Below, piece after piece: positions 44,492 to 53,310 of a DNA stretch of 64,000 bases; the first letter of the stretch is position 1; each line of letters starts with the position of its first letter. Made by a program: the position numbers and the translations under genes. Below the pieces are notes generated by a model that was not told where the DNA came from, searched no databases, and was given only the letters and a program-made list of their open reading frames with translations. The stretch is from NCBI GenBank assembly GCA_044344795.1, contig JBIJCF010000006.1, positions 1-64,000 of the forward strand, written 5' to 3'. The DNA comes from GCA-2737665 sp044344795. GTDB taxonomy: Bacteria; Bacteroidota; Bacteroidia; Palsa-965.

Positions 44492-45172
44492 TTACAATTG
44501 AAACCAGTTAATCGGTTCTTTCCCGAATTCAATCAGATAGTAATTGGTTTTACTGAAATGTCTGCAACCGAAGAATTTCGTAGCAGAAAAAGGGGAAGGG
44601 TGCGCTGCTTCCAGAATTTTGTGTTTATCAAGATTGATTAAACTTTTCTTTTCACGGGCATGAGCGCCCCAAAGAATAAAGACAAGTCCTTCACGATGAT
44701 CAGAAAGATGACGAATAACGTTATCCGTAAATATTTCCCAGCCTTGTCCGCGGTGTGAGGCCGGTTGTGCTTCTCGAACGGTAAGTGTTGTGTTTAATAG
44801 CAAAACGCCTTGTTTCGCCCAACCTGATAAATCACCGGTTTTTGGGTATGGCACATTCAGGTCTTTTTGCATTTCCTTAAAAATATTTACCAACGATGGC
44901 GGATGCTTAATGCCCGTAGAAACCGAGAAACACATGCCGTTCGCTTGCCCGAATCCGTGATACGGATCTTGTCCGATAATAACAACTTTAACTTCTTCGA
45001 AAGGCGTGTGATTGAAGGCATTAAAAATTAAAGGGCCGGGAGGATAAACCGGAAATTGTGACTTTTCTTCCAACAAGAATTGCTTGAGTGCTAAAAAGTA
45101 GTCTTGTTCGAATTCGTTCTGTAGTGCTTTCGCCCAACTGGGGTGAATCTGCGGATAAACGGAAGTGGACAT
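44492..45172 (-). CDS. ung: uracil-DNA glycosylase, family 1
   Basis: Removes uracil from DNA as the first step of base-excision repair. 226 residues. The water-activating loop GQDPYHGFGQANG has the catalytic D69, and AHPSPFSATKFFG near the C-terminus carries the catalytic histidine and the minor-groove loop. It converges on the esterase gene with a six-base gap. The upstream 175 bases are divergent to the small lipoprotein. Confidence 0.96.
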   Translation of the reverse strand: MSTSVYPQIHPSWAKALQNEFEQDYFLALKQFLLEEKSQFPVYPPGPLIFNAFNHTPFEEVKVVIIGQDPYHGFGQANGMCFSVSTGIKHPPSLVNIFKEMQKDLNVPYPKTGDLSGWAKQGVLLLNTTLTVREAQPASHRGQGWEIFTDNVIRHLSDHREGLVFILWGAHAREKKSLINLDKHKILEAAHPSPFSATKFFGCRHFSKTNYYLIEFGKEPINWFQL

Positions 45173-45272
45173 ACAATAATTAGTTAAAATCTAAACAAAA
45201 CACAAACTTTTAGGTTAAATACAAGGTTCACGAATGTACAGGTTGCTTGTTAATAAAAAAAAACTCAGTAAC

Positions 45273-45303
45273 TTGATCTGTCAGATCGTATCAACTAATT
45301 TCG
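45273..45303 (+). promoter_or_regulatory. promoter of the 43-residue lipoprotein with internal palindrome
   Basis: TTG (45273-45275), 20-base spacer, TAATTTCG (45296-45303, one mismatch). Inside the spacer is the perfect palindrome GATCTG-T-CAGATC (45275-45287), flanked by TTGAT (45273-45277) and ATCAA (45290-45294). A repressor bound there would block RNA polymerase. Confidence 0.45.
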
Positions 45304-45347
45304 CCAAGATATTGTAACTATACACAATTAATCATACATCTGAAACT

Positions 45348-45479
45348 ATGAAAAAAGTTTTTTTAGCCCTCTTTGTTGCGGCATTGGTATCATCCGTTGC
45401 TGTTTCCTGTAAGTCGAAAGAAAAGTGTGACGCGTACCGCAGTGCAGCTCCGAAAGCTAAAACACAAAATAATTTCTAA
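45348..45479 (+). CDS. 43-residue small lipoprotein
   Basis: Complete frame MKKVFLALFVAALVSSVAVS then C21 and KSKEKCDAYRSAAPKAKTQNNF. The signal peptide ends in a lipobox-like AVSC, so C21 would be lipidated, leaving a mature peptide of 23 residues with one more cysteine (C27) and a basic, alanine-rich tail. It has its own promoter and a strong terminator, so it is an expressed single gene. Short lipoproteins of this size are common in Bacteroidota, and function is unknown. Confidence 0.75.
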   Translation: MKKVFLALFVAALVSSVAVSCKSKEKCDAYRSAAPKAKTQNNF

Positions 45480-45499
45480 TTACAGCGATTTCGAATTCG

Positions 45500-45526
45500 G
45501 GCCGAATGTTCTCATTCGGCCTTTTT
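45500..45526 (+). terminator. terminator of the small lipoprotein gene
   Basis: GGCCGAATG (45500-45508), TTCT loop, CATTCGGCC (45513-45521), T5 (45522-45526): a nine-base perfect stem. Confidence 0.92.
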
Positions 45527-45539
45527 ATGTTTTTACGCT

Positions 45540-45881
45540 ATGCATGTAAACGAACTTTCCGGCATCGATGATCTTAATCACGCGGATCAATTATCGCGTG
45601 AACTGCCAACCGGTGTAGTTTTATTTAAGCATAGCACACGCTGCTTTATTAGTCGAAGTGCTTGGCAGCGTTTTAATGATGAATGGAGTTCAGACAACAG
45701 CACTCCCCTGTATTATCTTGATTTGTTAGAGCACCGAGACGTCTCATCGGAAATTGCTCAGCGTTATGGAATTCAGCATCAGTCGCCTCAAGTTTTACTG
45801 ATACGCAATGGGATCTGTGTTTATCATGCTTCACATGAAAACATCAGCGCACCGGAAATAATAAAATTTACAGCCAGTTAA
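45540..45881 (+). CDS. YtxJ-type monothiol bacilliredoxin
   Basis: 113 residues, thioredoxin-like fold. VLFKHSTRCFISRSAW (27-42) with the single redox cysteine C35 is the YtxJ signature; the final strand holds SPQVLLIRNG after a cis-Pro position. In organisms with bacillithiol, YtxJ removes it from protein cysteines. Its presence suggests this organism makes bacillithiol. It starts 13 bases after the lipoprotein terminator and overlaps the convergent OsmC gene by 14 bases. Confidence 0.85.
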   Translation: MHVNELSGIDDLNHADQLSRELPTGVVLFKHSTRCFISRSAWQRFNDEWSSDNSTPLYYLDLLEHRDVSSEIAQRYGIQHQSPQVLLIRNGICVYHASHENISAPEIIKFTAS

Positions 45882-46275
45882 AACTCACTACCTGCTTTAA
45901 ATCGGGGTGCAAACTTTTTGCTACCGGGCACGTGTGTGCGGCATGTTCCAATAATTTCTTGTCCTGATCGCTTAATCCTAACGCGGGGATCGTAAAGTCG
46001 ACGTGAATCTCTATAACTCTTCGTGGTTCAGTGCCCATTATTTTTGTAACAGCAGCCTTCATTCCCTGCAAATTCCAGCCGTGACGTTCGGCTACAATTC
46101 CCATAATCGTCATCATGCACGAAGCAAGAGATGTGGACATTAAATCGGTCGGGGAGAACGCCTCTCCCTTCCCATTATTATCCGGTGGCGCATCTGTGGT
46201 AATTTGATTCCCGGAGCGCAAGTGAGTGCCCACGGAGCGCAGTTGACCATGATATTCTACTTCGGCTATTTTCAT
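45868..46275 (-). CDS. OsmC family peroxiredoxin-like protein
   Basis: 135 residues from the ATG at 46275 (an upstream TTG adds two residues). The two redox cysteines C53 (SLASCMM) and C116 (HTCPVAKSL) and the conserved glutamate E38 are all present, so it should reduce organic hydroperoxides or act as a related thiol protein. It converges on YtxJ. Confidence 0.88.
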   Translation of the reverse strand: MKIAEVEYHGQLRSVGTHLRSGNQITTDAPPDNNGKGEAFSPTDLMSTSLASCMMTIMGIVAERHGWNLQGMKAAVTKIMGTEPRRVIEIHVDFTIPALGLSDQDKKLLEHAAHTCPVAKSLHPDLKQVVSFNWL

Positions 46276-46306
46276 GAACAAAAATGGCTTTGACGTGTAT
46301 TCTTTG

Positions 46307-46314
46307 TACCTTTG
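46307..46314 (+). promoter_or_regulatory. -7 box for the outer-membrane protein-lipA unit
   Basis: TACCTTTG, exact consensus, 20 bases before the ATG at 46335. TTTG at 46289-46292 is closer than the normal -33 spacing (14 bases). Confidence 0.45.
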
Positions 46315-46334
46315 ATTGAATTCAAAAGTACGAA

Positions 46335-47102
46335 ATGAAGCGTCTTATTTGGATCATATTAGTTTTCTCTTCCTTTAACCTTTTGGCACAGGTTGAAAAT
46401 AAGACTGTGCAAGGCAATGAGAATACTTTTGACGAAGTGAAATTGCTGTACCGCAATGAATCAACTGCGGGTGTACTTATTCATACGAATGGTTTAGGAC
46501 TTAATTATCGCCGAGGCAAGCACGTAACAGGTTTTCGGAAGCGGTTGTTCGAAATGGAAGTCACCTACTACCGTCACAATAAAGAATTCAAAACGACAAA
46601 CTCTTCATTTGATAATGCGAAAGGTTACTTCTACGGAAAATTGAACAGTGCTTACTTGTTGCGTCCCGGAATTGGTTTTCATAATGTGATTTACACCAAA
46701 CCTGAAAAGAACGGTGTTGAAATTCGATATGTGGCCGTAATTGGTGCTTCATTAATGTTTTTGAAGCCTGTTTATCTTGAAATTCTTAAAGACACAGGAA
46801 TTCCCGGAACATATGCAGTTGTTACGGAGAAATACGATCCGGACCGCCATTTTCAGGATAACATTTATGGACGAGCGCCTTTCATGCGTGGCTTTGGAGA
46901 TATGTCGCTCCAGCCCGGGGGGTATTTGAAGTTCGGATTGAACTTTGAATATGGTCCGTTAGATACGGAAATTAAATCCCTTGAAACAGGAGTTATCCTG
47001 GATATTTATGCCAAAGATGTTCCATTGATGGCTACTCAGAAAATGCATCCTTATTTGCTGAGTTTGTATTTGAATTTCAGCATCGGAAAAAAATGGTTCT
47101 AA
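46335..47102 (+). CDS. unknown outer-membrane barrel-like protein
   Basis: 255 residues, signal peptide ending FNLLAQ (about 19). The rest alternates amphipathic strands (STAGVLIHTNGLGLNYRRG, EMEVTYYRHNKEF, GYLKFGLNFEYGPL) and ends in YLNFSIGKKWF, a C-terminal aromatic typical of outer-membrane barrels. No motif gives a function. lipA starts 22 bases later and probably shares the transcript, but a lipoate link is not evident. Confidence 0.78.
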   Translation: MKRLIWIILVFSSFNLLAQVENKTVQGNENTFDEVKLLYRNESTAGVLIHTNGLGLNYRRGKHVTGFRKRLFEMEVTYYRHNKEFKTTNSSFDNAKGYFYGKLNSAYLLRPGIGFHNVIYTKPEKNGVEIRYVAVIGASLMFLKPVYLEILKDTGIPGTYAVVTEKYDPDRHFQDNIYGRAPFMRGFGDMSLQPGGYLKFGLNFEYGPLDTEIKSLETGVILDIYAKDVPLMATQKMHPYLLSLYLNFSIGKKWF

Positions 47103-47124
47103 TCCCTTGAGACGGGAATTGATT

Positions 47125-47994
47125 ATGGAAAATACGGTTGTAGAGAAGAAAGAAGAACGTTTTAAAAAGCCGGAATGGCTTCGTGTTAAATTGCCTACGG
47201 GGGAGAATTACCTTAAGGTTCGAAGTCTCGTTGATCAGCATAAACTGCACACAATTTGTGAAAGCGGCAATTGTCCCAACATGGGTGAATGTTGGGGCGC
47301 AGGCACTGCAACATTCATGATTCTTGGAAATATTTGTACACGCTCCTGTGGTTTTTGTGCGGTGGCTACAGGTCGCCCAATGCCTGTTGATTGGGATGAA
47401 CCTATGCGTGTAGCGGAATCAGTGAAGTTGATGGGGGTAAAACATTGTGTTATTACTTCCGTAGATCGCGACGAATTGAAAGATGGTGGTTCAACGATTT
47501 GGGCTATGACGGTTAATGCAATACGTCAAATTAGTCCCGGTACCACATTGGAAACATTAATTCCCGATTTCAAAGGTGAGATGGAAAATGTTCAGCGTAT
47601 TGTAGACGTTATGCCGGAAATTGTTTCACACAACATGGAAACGGTTCGTCGATTAACGCGTCAGGTGCGCATTCAAGCCAAATACGATCGTAGTTTGGAA
47701 GTGTTGAAATACCTTAAAAACGGCGGTTGCCGGACTAAATCCGGTATTATGGTAGGTTTGGGTGAATCCGACACCGAGGTTTTGGAGACCATGGATGATT
47801 TGGCTCGGGTTGGGGTAGAGATTATGACGATTGGCCAGTACTTGCAACCGACAAAAAAGCATTTGGCGGTTCAGGAGTTTGTTCATCCTGAAAAGTTTGC
47901 CCGATACAAGGAGGAAGCCCTAAAGCGTGGTTTCCGTTACGTTGAAAGTGGCCCATTGGTGCGTTCTTCGTATCATGCCGAGCAACATATTTGA
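47125..47994 (+). CDS. lipA: lipoyl synthase
   Basis: Radical SAM insertion of two sulfurs into protein-bound octanoate. 289 residues from the ATG at 47125; an in-frame TTG at 47107 adds six residues. The auxiliary cluster cysteines are C45, C50 and C56 (CESGNCPNMGEC), and the radical SAM cluster C71, C75 and C78 (CTRSCGFC). The C-terminal GPLVRSSYHAEQ supplies the conserved RSSY. Normal length. No lipB in the window. Confidence 0.96.
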   Translation: MENTVVEKKEERFKKPEWLRVKLPTGENYLKVRSLVDQHKLHTICESGNCPNMGECWGAGTATFMILGNICTRSCGFCAVATGRPMPVDWDEPMRVAESVKLMGVKHCVITSVDRDELKDGGSTIWAMTVNAIRQISPGTTLETLIPDFKGEMENVQRIVDVMPEIVSHNMETVRRLTRQVRIQAKYDRSLEVLKYLKNGGCRTKSGIMVGLGESDTEVLETMDDLARVGVEIMTIGQYLQPTKKHLAVQEFVHPEKFARYKEEALKRGFRYVESGPLVRSSYHAEQHI

Positions 47995-48002
47995 AAAAAA
48001 AC

Positions 48003-48033
48003 TTGACAACAGCAGTTGTTGTTACTATCTTTA
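48003..48033 (+). promoter_or_regulatory. promoter of the sortilin-like T9SS protein
   Basis: TTG (48003-48005), 20-base spacer, TATCTTTA (48026-48033). The spacer holds ACAAC-AGCA-GTTGT (48006-48019). The predicted leader of about 175 bases is long for this window and contains a 10-bp direct repeat GTTTGCTGCG (48092-48101 and 48117-48126). Confidence 0.5.
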
Positions 48034-48216
48034 GAGAAATCTAAACTGGTTCGTCGGTTTGGTTTCAAAACATCCCCCAATTTTCGGCATTGTTTGCTGC
48101 GTTTAATTTATTTAACGTTTGCTGCGCTGCATAGGAAAAAAATAGTAGTTTTGGATGCTTTGAACATCGCATAAAACAGATTTTAAAATCTAAAAGAGGG
48201 ACCTAAATTTTTGACA

Positions 48217-51200
48217 ATGAAACGCAGAACTTTTACACTTGCCGGAACCGGAATTGCTGCAGTCGGTTTGGCTGTTTTCGCGAGCTTCGTGATGAAGAAC
48301 GATACAGCTTCCAAGTATCGTGGTCACGTTGCTGTTAACGTGGTTAATGGCGAAATCACTTATGATGACTTTGGTGCCAAAGGCGCAGCGCAGTGGTGGT
48401 TTGATCGCATGAAAGATGCGAATACTGGTGAATTGAATTTTCAGGAAATGGCGCGCATGAAGCAATTGGCTTCTCAAACGCATACCGCAGCACGCAACTC
48501 AAGTGCAGCGAGTATCCAGGCAACATCTTGGAATGAAATTGGTCCGGACAACGTGGGTGGAAGAACTCGCGCAATGATCATCGATCGCAACAACACGCAG
48601 CACATGTTCGCAGGTGCGGTGAGTGGTGGTTTGTGGGAGTCATTTGACGGAGGTTTAAATTGGCAAAAGAATTCAGGTTTCTTCTCGATTCCTGATGTAA
48701 ATATCAATATTGCCAGCATGGCGCAAGCATCTAACGGTGATTTGTATGTTGGAACAGGTGAAGGAATGTATTATTTCTTCGGTACCGGTGCCGGTGGATT
48801 TATCGGTGGTGGTATCTACAAGTCTGTAGATGGCGGAGTTACATGGAGTGTGTTATCTGCAACAGTTCCTCCAACTGCTAACAACGCTACTGCAAACTGG
48901 GTGGCTGTGAATAAAATTGTGGTTGATCCGAACGATCCAAACCACGTGTTCGCATCAACTAACAAAGGTTTACGTGTTTCTTCCGATGGTGGTCAGACTT
49001 GGGTAACCCCGGCTGGTTTACCGGCAACAGGCGAATCCAGTGATGTTGACGTGCCGGGCAACGGTACAGTTATTACTACCGCAAGTGGTAAGCCATGGCG
49101 CTCTACCGACAATGGTGCAACATTTACAAATGTGGGTACTTCTGCTCAAGGATTTTTCTCCAGCAGTTTATCGCGCACGGAAATTGGTGTCGCTCCCTCT
49201 GACCCTAATTTCGTATATGCATTCTGCGCTAGTAACGCAGGTGCATTGGCAGGTGTTTACGTTTCTATTGATGGCGGTGCAACTTGGCAGCAAGCGGCAG
49301 GTGCAGGTAATGCACAGTTTGAGCCGTTCGGTACAGGTCAAGGTGATTATGACAACGTTGTAGAAGTTGATCCGAACAACAAGTTTCGCGCAATCTTTGG
49401 TGGCGTGGAGTTGTGGGATTTTGAATTGGTACAAACCAATCCTGTTGGTGGTCAGTGGACACGCCGCGCTTTAGAGTTCCCTGCTTCGTTGTTCAATCCA
49501 TGGTACGTTCACTCTGATAAACATGTGATTTTATATCACCCAACTGCTCCCGGAACTATTTTCGTTGGAACAGACGGTGGTATTTTCCGTTCACAGAACG
49601 ATGGTGCTACATGGACTCCAATGAACAATGGATACAACGTAACACAAGCATATTCTGTAGCAATTGATCCTTTCGCACCTAATCGTGATCGCGCGATGAT
49701 TGGTACTCAGGACAACGGTACACAGTACGTAAACGGCACAGGAAACACATTGATGTCTTCATTCGCTACAAGTGGTGGTGATGGCGGTCATTGCGATCTG
49801 TCTTTGTTATTCCCGGGTGCAACTTTCCAAACTGTGTATTACGGCTCAACTTCTCGTTCTAATAACGGGGGGCAGTCTTCCGGAGATTTCTTCTCTGAGC
49901 GTATGACCCCTGCAGCTTATGGACAGCCGGGGTTTGCAGCATTCGTAACTCCTATTCGCTTGTGGGAATCATTTAACGATCCGTTGAGTTCTGATTCGAT
50001 CACAATGGTGAATGATACAATTGAGCAAAACAAACACGTTACAACAGGAGCAACAGCAACCTATAGTAGCACATTAACAGTTCCTACTCCAATTGCGAAT
50101 CCTGCTGCTACAGTGATTCTTAACTCTATTCGTTTTACTGTCGCTAACAGTTCTGCAACTGTGGATGGTGCAGGTAATATTTCAGGTGATGCAACCGGTA
50201 CAGTTCAGTCTAATGGTTCTTACACTATTACATGGAATTCTACTCCTGCTGCTAACCAAGTAATTAAAGCATACTATCAAGTAAGTTACGCTGCCGGAAC
50301 AGTATTCACTTTGAACTCTAACGTTCAAGGAAGAACCTTCAGCTATGCCACTCCATTTACAATCAATCCAAATGATACTGTGCGTATTCAAGATCCGGTA
50401 CAGGCTCGTTTAGCGGTTGGATTTACCGGAAATAACGGTATCTGGATTACTAAGCGTCCTTTGGATTTCTCTTCAACTCCTGAATGGTTGAAAATTGGAG
50501 GAAACCGTTCTTTACCAAGTGCTTATTCCGGTGAAGCTTCACAAATGACATGGTCTGTTGATGGTAACTACTTGTTCGTTGGAACTGCCGGTGGTTCTGT
50601 TTTCCGTTTCTCTAATATCGCGGCTGCAGTTGACTCTGCGAATGGTGATTCTGAAGCTAATGGAGGTGCAATTGCGAATCCTACATGTGTTATTACATGT
50701 CACTTGATCGGTTCATTCTCTCGTCCTGTTACAGGCTTAGATGTTGATCCAAACAATCCGAACAACGTTGTTGTAACAACAGGTAACTACGGCGCAACAC
50801 AGAACGTACATTATTCTTCAGTAGGTACTACCGCTACTTCTGTAAGCGGAACGTTCGTAAACAAAACAGGTAACCTGAACACATTGGGTGGTGTACCTTG
50901 CTTATCAGTTTCATTTGACAAGTACACACCGAATCGTGTATTGGTTGGTACAGAGCATGGAATGTTTGAAACTTCAAACATTACAGCTGCTACTCCAACC
51001 TATGTATCATCAAATGCTAACTTGGATAACGTGGCTGTAGATATGATTCGTCAGCAGCGCTTCGAGCCTTGGCATGTTCCGAATGCGGGATGTTTCTACA
51101 TCGGAACACATGGACGTGGTATATGGCGCGATGATTCCAGCTGGCAGATTCCAAACAGCATCAATGAACCATCTAACGGATCTTCACAGCCTGTAGTTGC

Positions 51201-51456
51201 TAATGATGTTAAAGTATTCCCGAACCCTGTTGTAGATAACAGCTTCGTAACATTTACAACTGCTCGTAGCGGTAATGCTATCGTTCAGATCTTTGATCTT
51301 TCGGGTAAGATGGTTTCAACTCAGAATTATCAGCAGTTAGCTGCAGGCAAGAACACAGTTGAATTCAACGCAGCTAATATGGCTAAAGGAACTTACATTA
51401 TCGTAATTATTCAGGATAACAAACGTATCGGCTCAGGTCGCTTCGTGAAGATGTAA
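48217..51456 (+). CDS. sortilin-like (VPS10/BNR) secreted protein with T9SS sorting domain
   Basis: About 1079 residues from the ATG at 48217. An N-terminal hydrophobic segment (LAGTGIAAVGLAVFASFV) is the signal. Asp-box blades SVDGGVTWS, SSDGGQTWV, STDNGATFT, SIDGGATWQ and SQNDGATWTP lie between about 100 and 480, as in sialidase/sortilin propellers. A beta-rich insert (about 560-740) and more blades follow. The C-terminus (about 1000-1079, KVFPNPVVDNSFVTF ... SGRFVKM) is a por-type sorting domain. No catalytic set is recognisable; adhesion or polymer binding is plausible. Monocistronic with terminator. Confidence 0.87.
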   Translation: MKRRTFTLAGTGIAAVGLAVFASFVMKNDTASKYRGHVAVNVVNGEITYDDFGAKGAAQWWFDRMKDANTGELNFQEMARMKQLASQTHTAARNSSAASIQATSWNEIGPDNVGGRTRAMIIDRNNTQHMFAGAVSGGLWESFDGGLNWQKNSGFFSIPDVNINIASMAQASNGDLYVGTGEGMYYFFGTGAGGFIGGGIYKSVDGGVTWSVLSATVPPTANNATANWVAVNKIVVDPNDPNHVFASTNKGLRVSSDGGQTWVTPAGLPATGESSDVDVPGNGTVITTASGKPWRSTDNGATFTNVGTSAQGFFSSSLSRTEIGVAPSDPNFVYAFCASNAGALAGVYVSIDGGATWQQAAGAGNAQFEPFGTGQGDYDNVVEVDPNNKFRAIFGGVELWDFELVQTNPVGGQWTRRALEFPASLFNPWYVHSDKHVILYHPTAPGTIFVGTDGGIFRSQNDGATWTPMNNGYNVTQAYSVAIDPFAPNRDRAMIGTQDNGTQYVNGTGNTLMSSFATSGGDGGHCDLSLLFPGATFQTVYYGSTSRSNNGGQSSGDFFSERMTPAAYGQPGFAAFVTPIRLWESFNDPLSSDSITMVNDTIEQNKHVTTGATATYSSTLTVPTPIANPAATVILNSIRFTVANSSATVDGAGNISGDATGTVQSNGSYTITWNSTPAANQVIKAYYQVSYAAGTVFTLNSNVQGRTFSYATPFTINPNDTVRIQDPVQARLAVGFTGNNGIWITKRPLDFSSTPEWLKIGGNRSLPSAYSGEASQMTWSVDGNYLFVGTAGGSVFRFSNIAAAVDSANGDSEANGGAIANPTCVITCHLIGSFSRPVTGLDVDPNNPNNVVVTTGNYGATQNVHYSSVGTTATSVSGTFVNKTGNLNTLGGVPCLSVSFDKYTPNRVLVGTEHGMFETSNITAATPTYVSSNANLDNVAVDMIRQQRFEPWHVPNAGCFYIGTHGRGIWRDDSSWQIPNSINEPSNGSSQPVVANDVKVFPNPVVDNSFVTFTTARSGNAIVQIFDLSGKMVSTQNYQQLAAGKNTVEFNAANMAKGTYIIVIIQDNKRIGSGRFVKM

Positions 51457-51478
51457 TCGATAAACACCAATTGCATTA

Positions 51479-51508
51479 CAAGGCTGTCCTAATGGGCAGC
51501 CTTGTTTG
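51479..51508 (+). terminator. terminator of the sortilin-like gene
   Basis: CAAGGCTG (51479-51486) and CAGCCTTG (51497-51504), extended inside by three more pairs including one G-U around a TAAT loop, followed by TTTGTTTG. Confidence 0.85.
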
Positions 51509-51545
51509 TTTGCATTAATTATGAATTCGAAGTTCTGATTTGAAG

Positions 51546-51553
51546 TAACTTTG
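51546..51553 (+). promoter_or_regulatory. -7 box for GAPDH
   Basis: TAACTTTG, full consensus, 16 bases before the ATG at 51570. Confidence 0.45.
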
Positions 51554-51569
51554 ATTAAAACATCGGGAT

Positions 51570-52559
51570 ATGATAAACGTTGCCATTAATGGATTTGGTA
51601 GAATCGGACGTGTTACTTTACGCGTCATGCTGGAGCGCAAAGACTTCAATGTCGTTGCAATAAATGATTTAACGGATGCTAAAACGTTGGCGCATTTATT
51701 TAAATACGATTCCGTGCATGGAAGATTTAAAGGTGATGTGCAACATGATGTTGAAGCATTGATCATTAATGGTAAACGGATTCCGGTAACTGCTGTTAAA
51801 GATCCTGAAGAGCTCAATTGGAATGCTGTAAATGCCGATATCGTCATTGAATCAACAGGTAAATTTCTGTCGCGAGAAAAAGCAATGTTGCACATTGCTG
51901 CAGGTGCGAAGAAAGTAGTGCTATCAGGACCGCCGGAAAGTTCAGATATTAAAGCTGTGGTATTAGGCGTGAATGATCATATTATTTCAGCAGATGATAT
52001 TATCATATCGAATGCTTCGTGCACGACAAATTGTGCAGCGCCAATGATTAAAATTCTGGATGATAATTGGGGTATAGATGATGGATACATTACGACTGTG
52101 CATTCGTACACCGGAGATCAGCGGTTGCATGATGCGCCACATAAAGATTTGCGCAGAGCACGAGCAGCGGCTGTTTCTATGGTTCCAACATCTACCGGAG
52201 CAGCTAAGGCAATTACAAAAATATTCCCGCACCTCACGGGCAAGCTGGGAGGTTGTGGTATTCGTGTTCCTGTTCCGGATGGTTCGTTGACGGATATAAC
52301 ATGTCAACTGAACAAACTTCCGAGTGTAGAAGAAATTAATGCTGCTTTCAAAGCCGCTGCAAATGGTGAACTAAAAGGCATTATGGAATATACGGAAGAT
52401 CCTATTGTATCGATAGACGTTGTAGGTAATCCGCATTCGTGTTTGTTTGATCCGGGATTCACATCCATTGTAGGAAACATGGTCAAGGTATTCGGATGGT
52501 ATGATAACGAATACGGTTATTCCAGTAGACTTGTAGACCTTATTAAAAAGATTGCTTAG
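51570..52559 (+). CDS. gap: glyceraldehyde-3-phosphate dehydrogenase, type I
   Basis: 329 residues. Rossmann motif NGFGRIGR (8-15), D33 in the position that favours NAD over NADP, catalytic C151 in SNASCTTNC and H178 in TVHSYTGDQ. Normal glycolytic enzyme by length and motifs. The stop overlaps the convergent LpxH-like gene by four bases (shared TTAG). Confidence 0.95.
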   Translation: MINVAINGFGRIGRVTLRVMLERKDFNVVAINDLTDAKTLAHLFKYDSVHGRFKGDVQHDVEALIINGKRIPVTAVKDPEELNWNAVNADIVIESTGKFLSREKAMLHIAAGAKKVVLSGPPESSDIKAVVLGVNDHIISADDIIISNASCTTNCAAPMIKILDDNWGIDDGYITTVHSYTGDQRLHDAPHKDLRRARAAAVSMVPTSTGAAKAITKIFPHLTGKLGGCGIRVPVPDGSLTDITCQLNKLPSVEEINAAFKAAANGELKGIMEYTEDPIVSIDVVGNPHSCLFDPGFTSIVGNMVKVFGWYDNEYGYSSRLVDLIKKIA

Positions 52560-53308
52560 CCTTCGAATTTTTTCAATTCACATGTTGTGCCGTCAAACAC
52601 TGCATACGTGTTATATTGAATCCAATCACCGAGATTGATGTAGGTTGAATTATTTCCAATAGGCATAGAGAGTGGGAGGTGACGATGCCCGAATACAAAA
52701 TAATCGTAGTGTTTGTTGCGAACGACATCGTTACAATAACGCACTAAGAATTCCTTATCGTCTCCGGTGTAAGCACGTTCGGTTTCTTTTTTGTCGTAAC
52801 CTTTCCGTGAAAAATATTCCGCCAAACCTAATCCGAAATTAGGATGAAAGCGCGCATAGAGCCATTGTGCAAAGGAATTTCTAAAAACTGATTTGATGAA
52901 TTTATATCCGTGATCACCGGGTCCTAAACCATCACCGTGGCCGATCAGAAATTTCTTTCCGTTCCATTCTCGTTCTATCGGTGCATGATAGAGTTTCACT
53001 CCACATTCTTGCACCAAATAGCCAAACATCCAGGTGTCGTGGTTACCAGAAAAAACATGAACAGGAATTCCGCGATCGGTAAGGCTTGCAATTTTTCCCA
53101 ATAATCGCACAAAACCTTTTGGAACAGCCCGCTTGTATTCGAACCAAACATCAAACAAATCGCCCACAAGAAAAATTTCTTGTGCATCGTTTTCGATCGA
53201 TTCCAGCCAGCGAATTATTCTCTTTTCTCTGATTAGAGACTGCTCGTGATCAGGTATCCCGAGATGAAAATCGGAAGCAAAATATATTATACCTGGTCCT
53301 GCATGCAT
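52556..53308 (-). CDS. UDP-2,3-diacylglucosamine diphosphatase, LpxH-like
   Basis: Lipid A step giving lipid X. 250 residues, calcineurin-like phosphoesterase with SDFHLG (12-17), GDLFDVWFEY, GNHDTW, GHGDG and GHRH. LpxH proper has these motifs; LpxH2-type and generic phosphoesterases are close. lpxK, the later kinase, is at the end of the window. It lies two bases after the M1 peptidase gene, within the minus-strand block. Confidence 0.85.
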   Translation of the reverse strand: MHAGPGIIYFASDFHLGIPDHEQSLIREKRIIRWLESIENDAQEIFLVGDLFDVWFEYKRAVPKGFVRLLGKIASLTDRGIPVHVFSGNHDTWMFGYLVQECGVKLYHAPIEREWNGKKFLIGHGDGLGPGDHGYKFIKSVFRNSFAQWLYARFHPNFGLGLAEYFSRKGYDKKETERAYTGDDKEFLVRYCNDVVRNKHYDYFVFGHRHLPLSMPIGNNSTYINLGDWIQYNTYAVFDGTTCELKKFEG

Positions 53309-53310
53309 GC

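Noticed and set aside
49040..49363. 107-codon plus-strand frame inside the sortilin-like gene
   Set aside because: Alternate frame of a clear repeat protein with no independent promoter.
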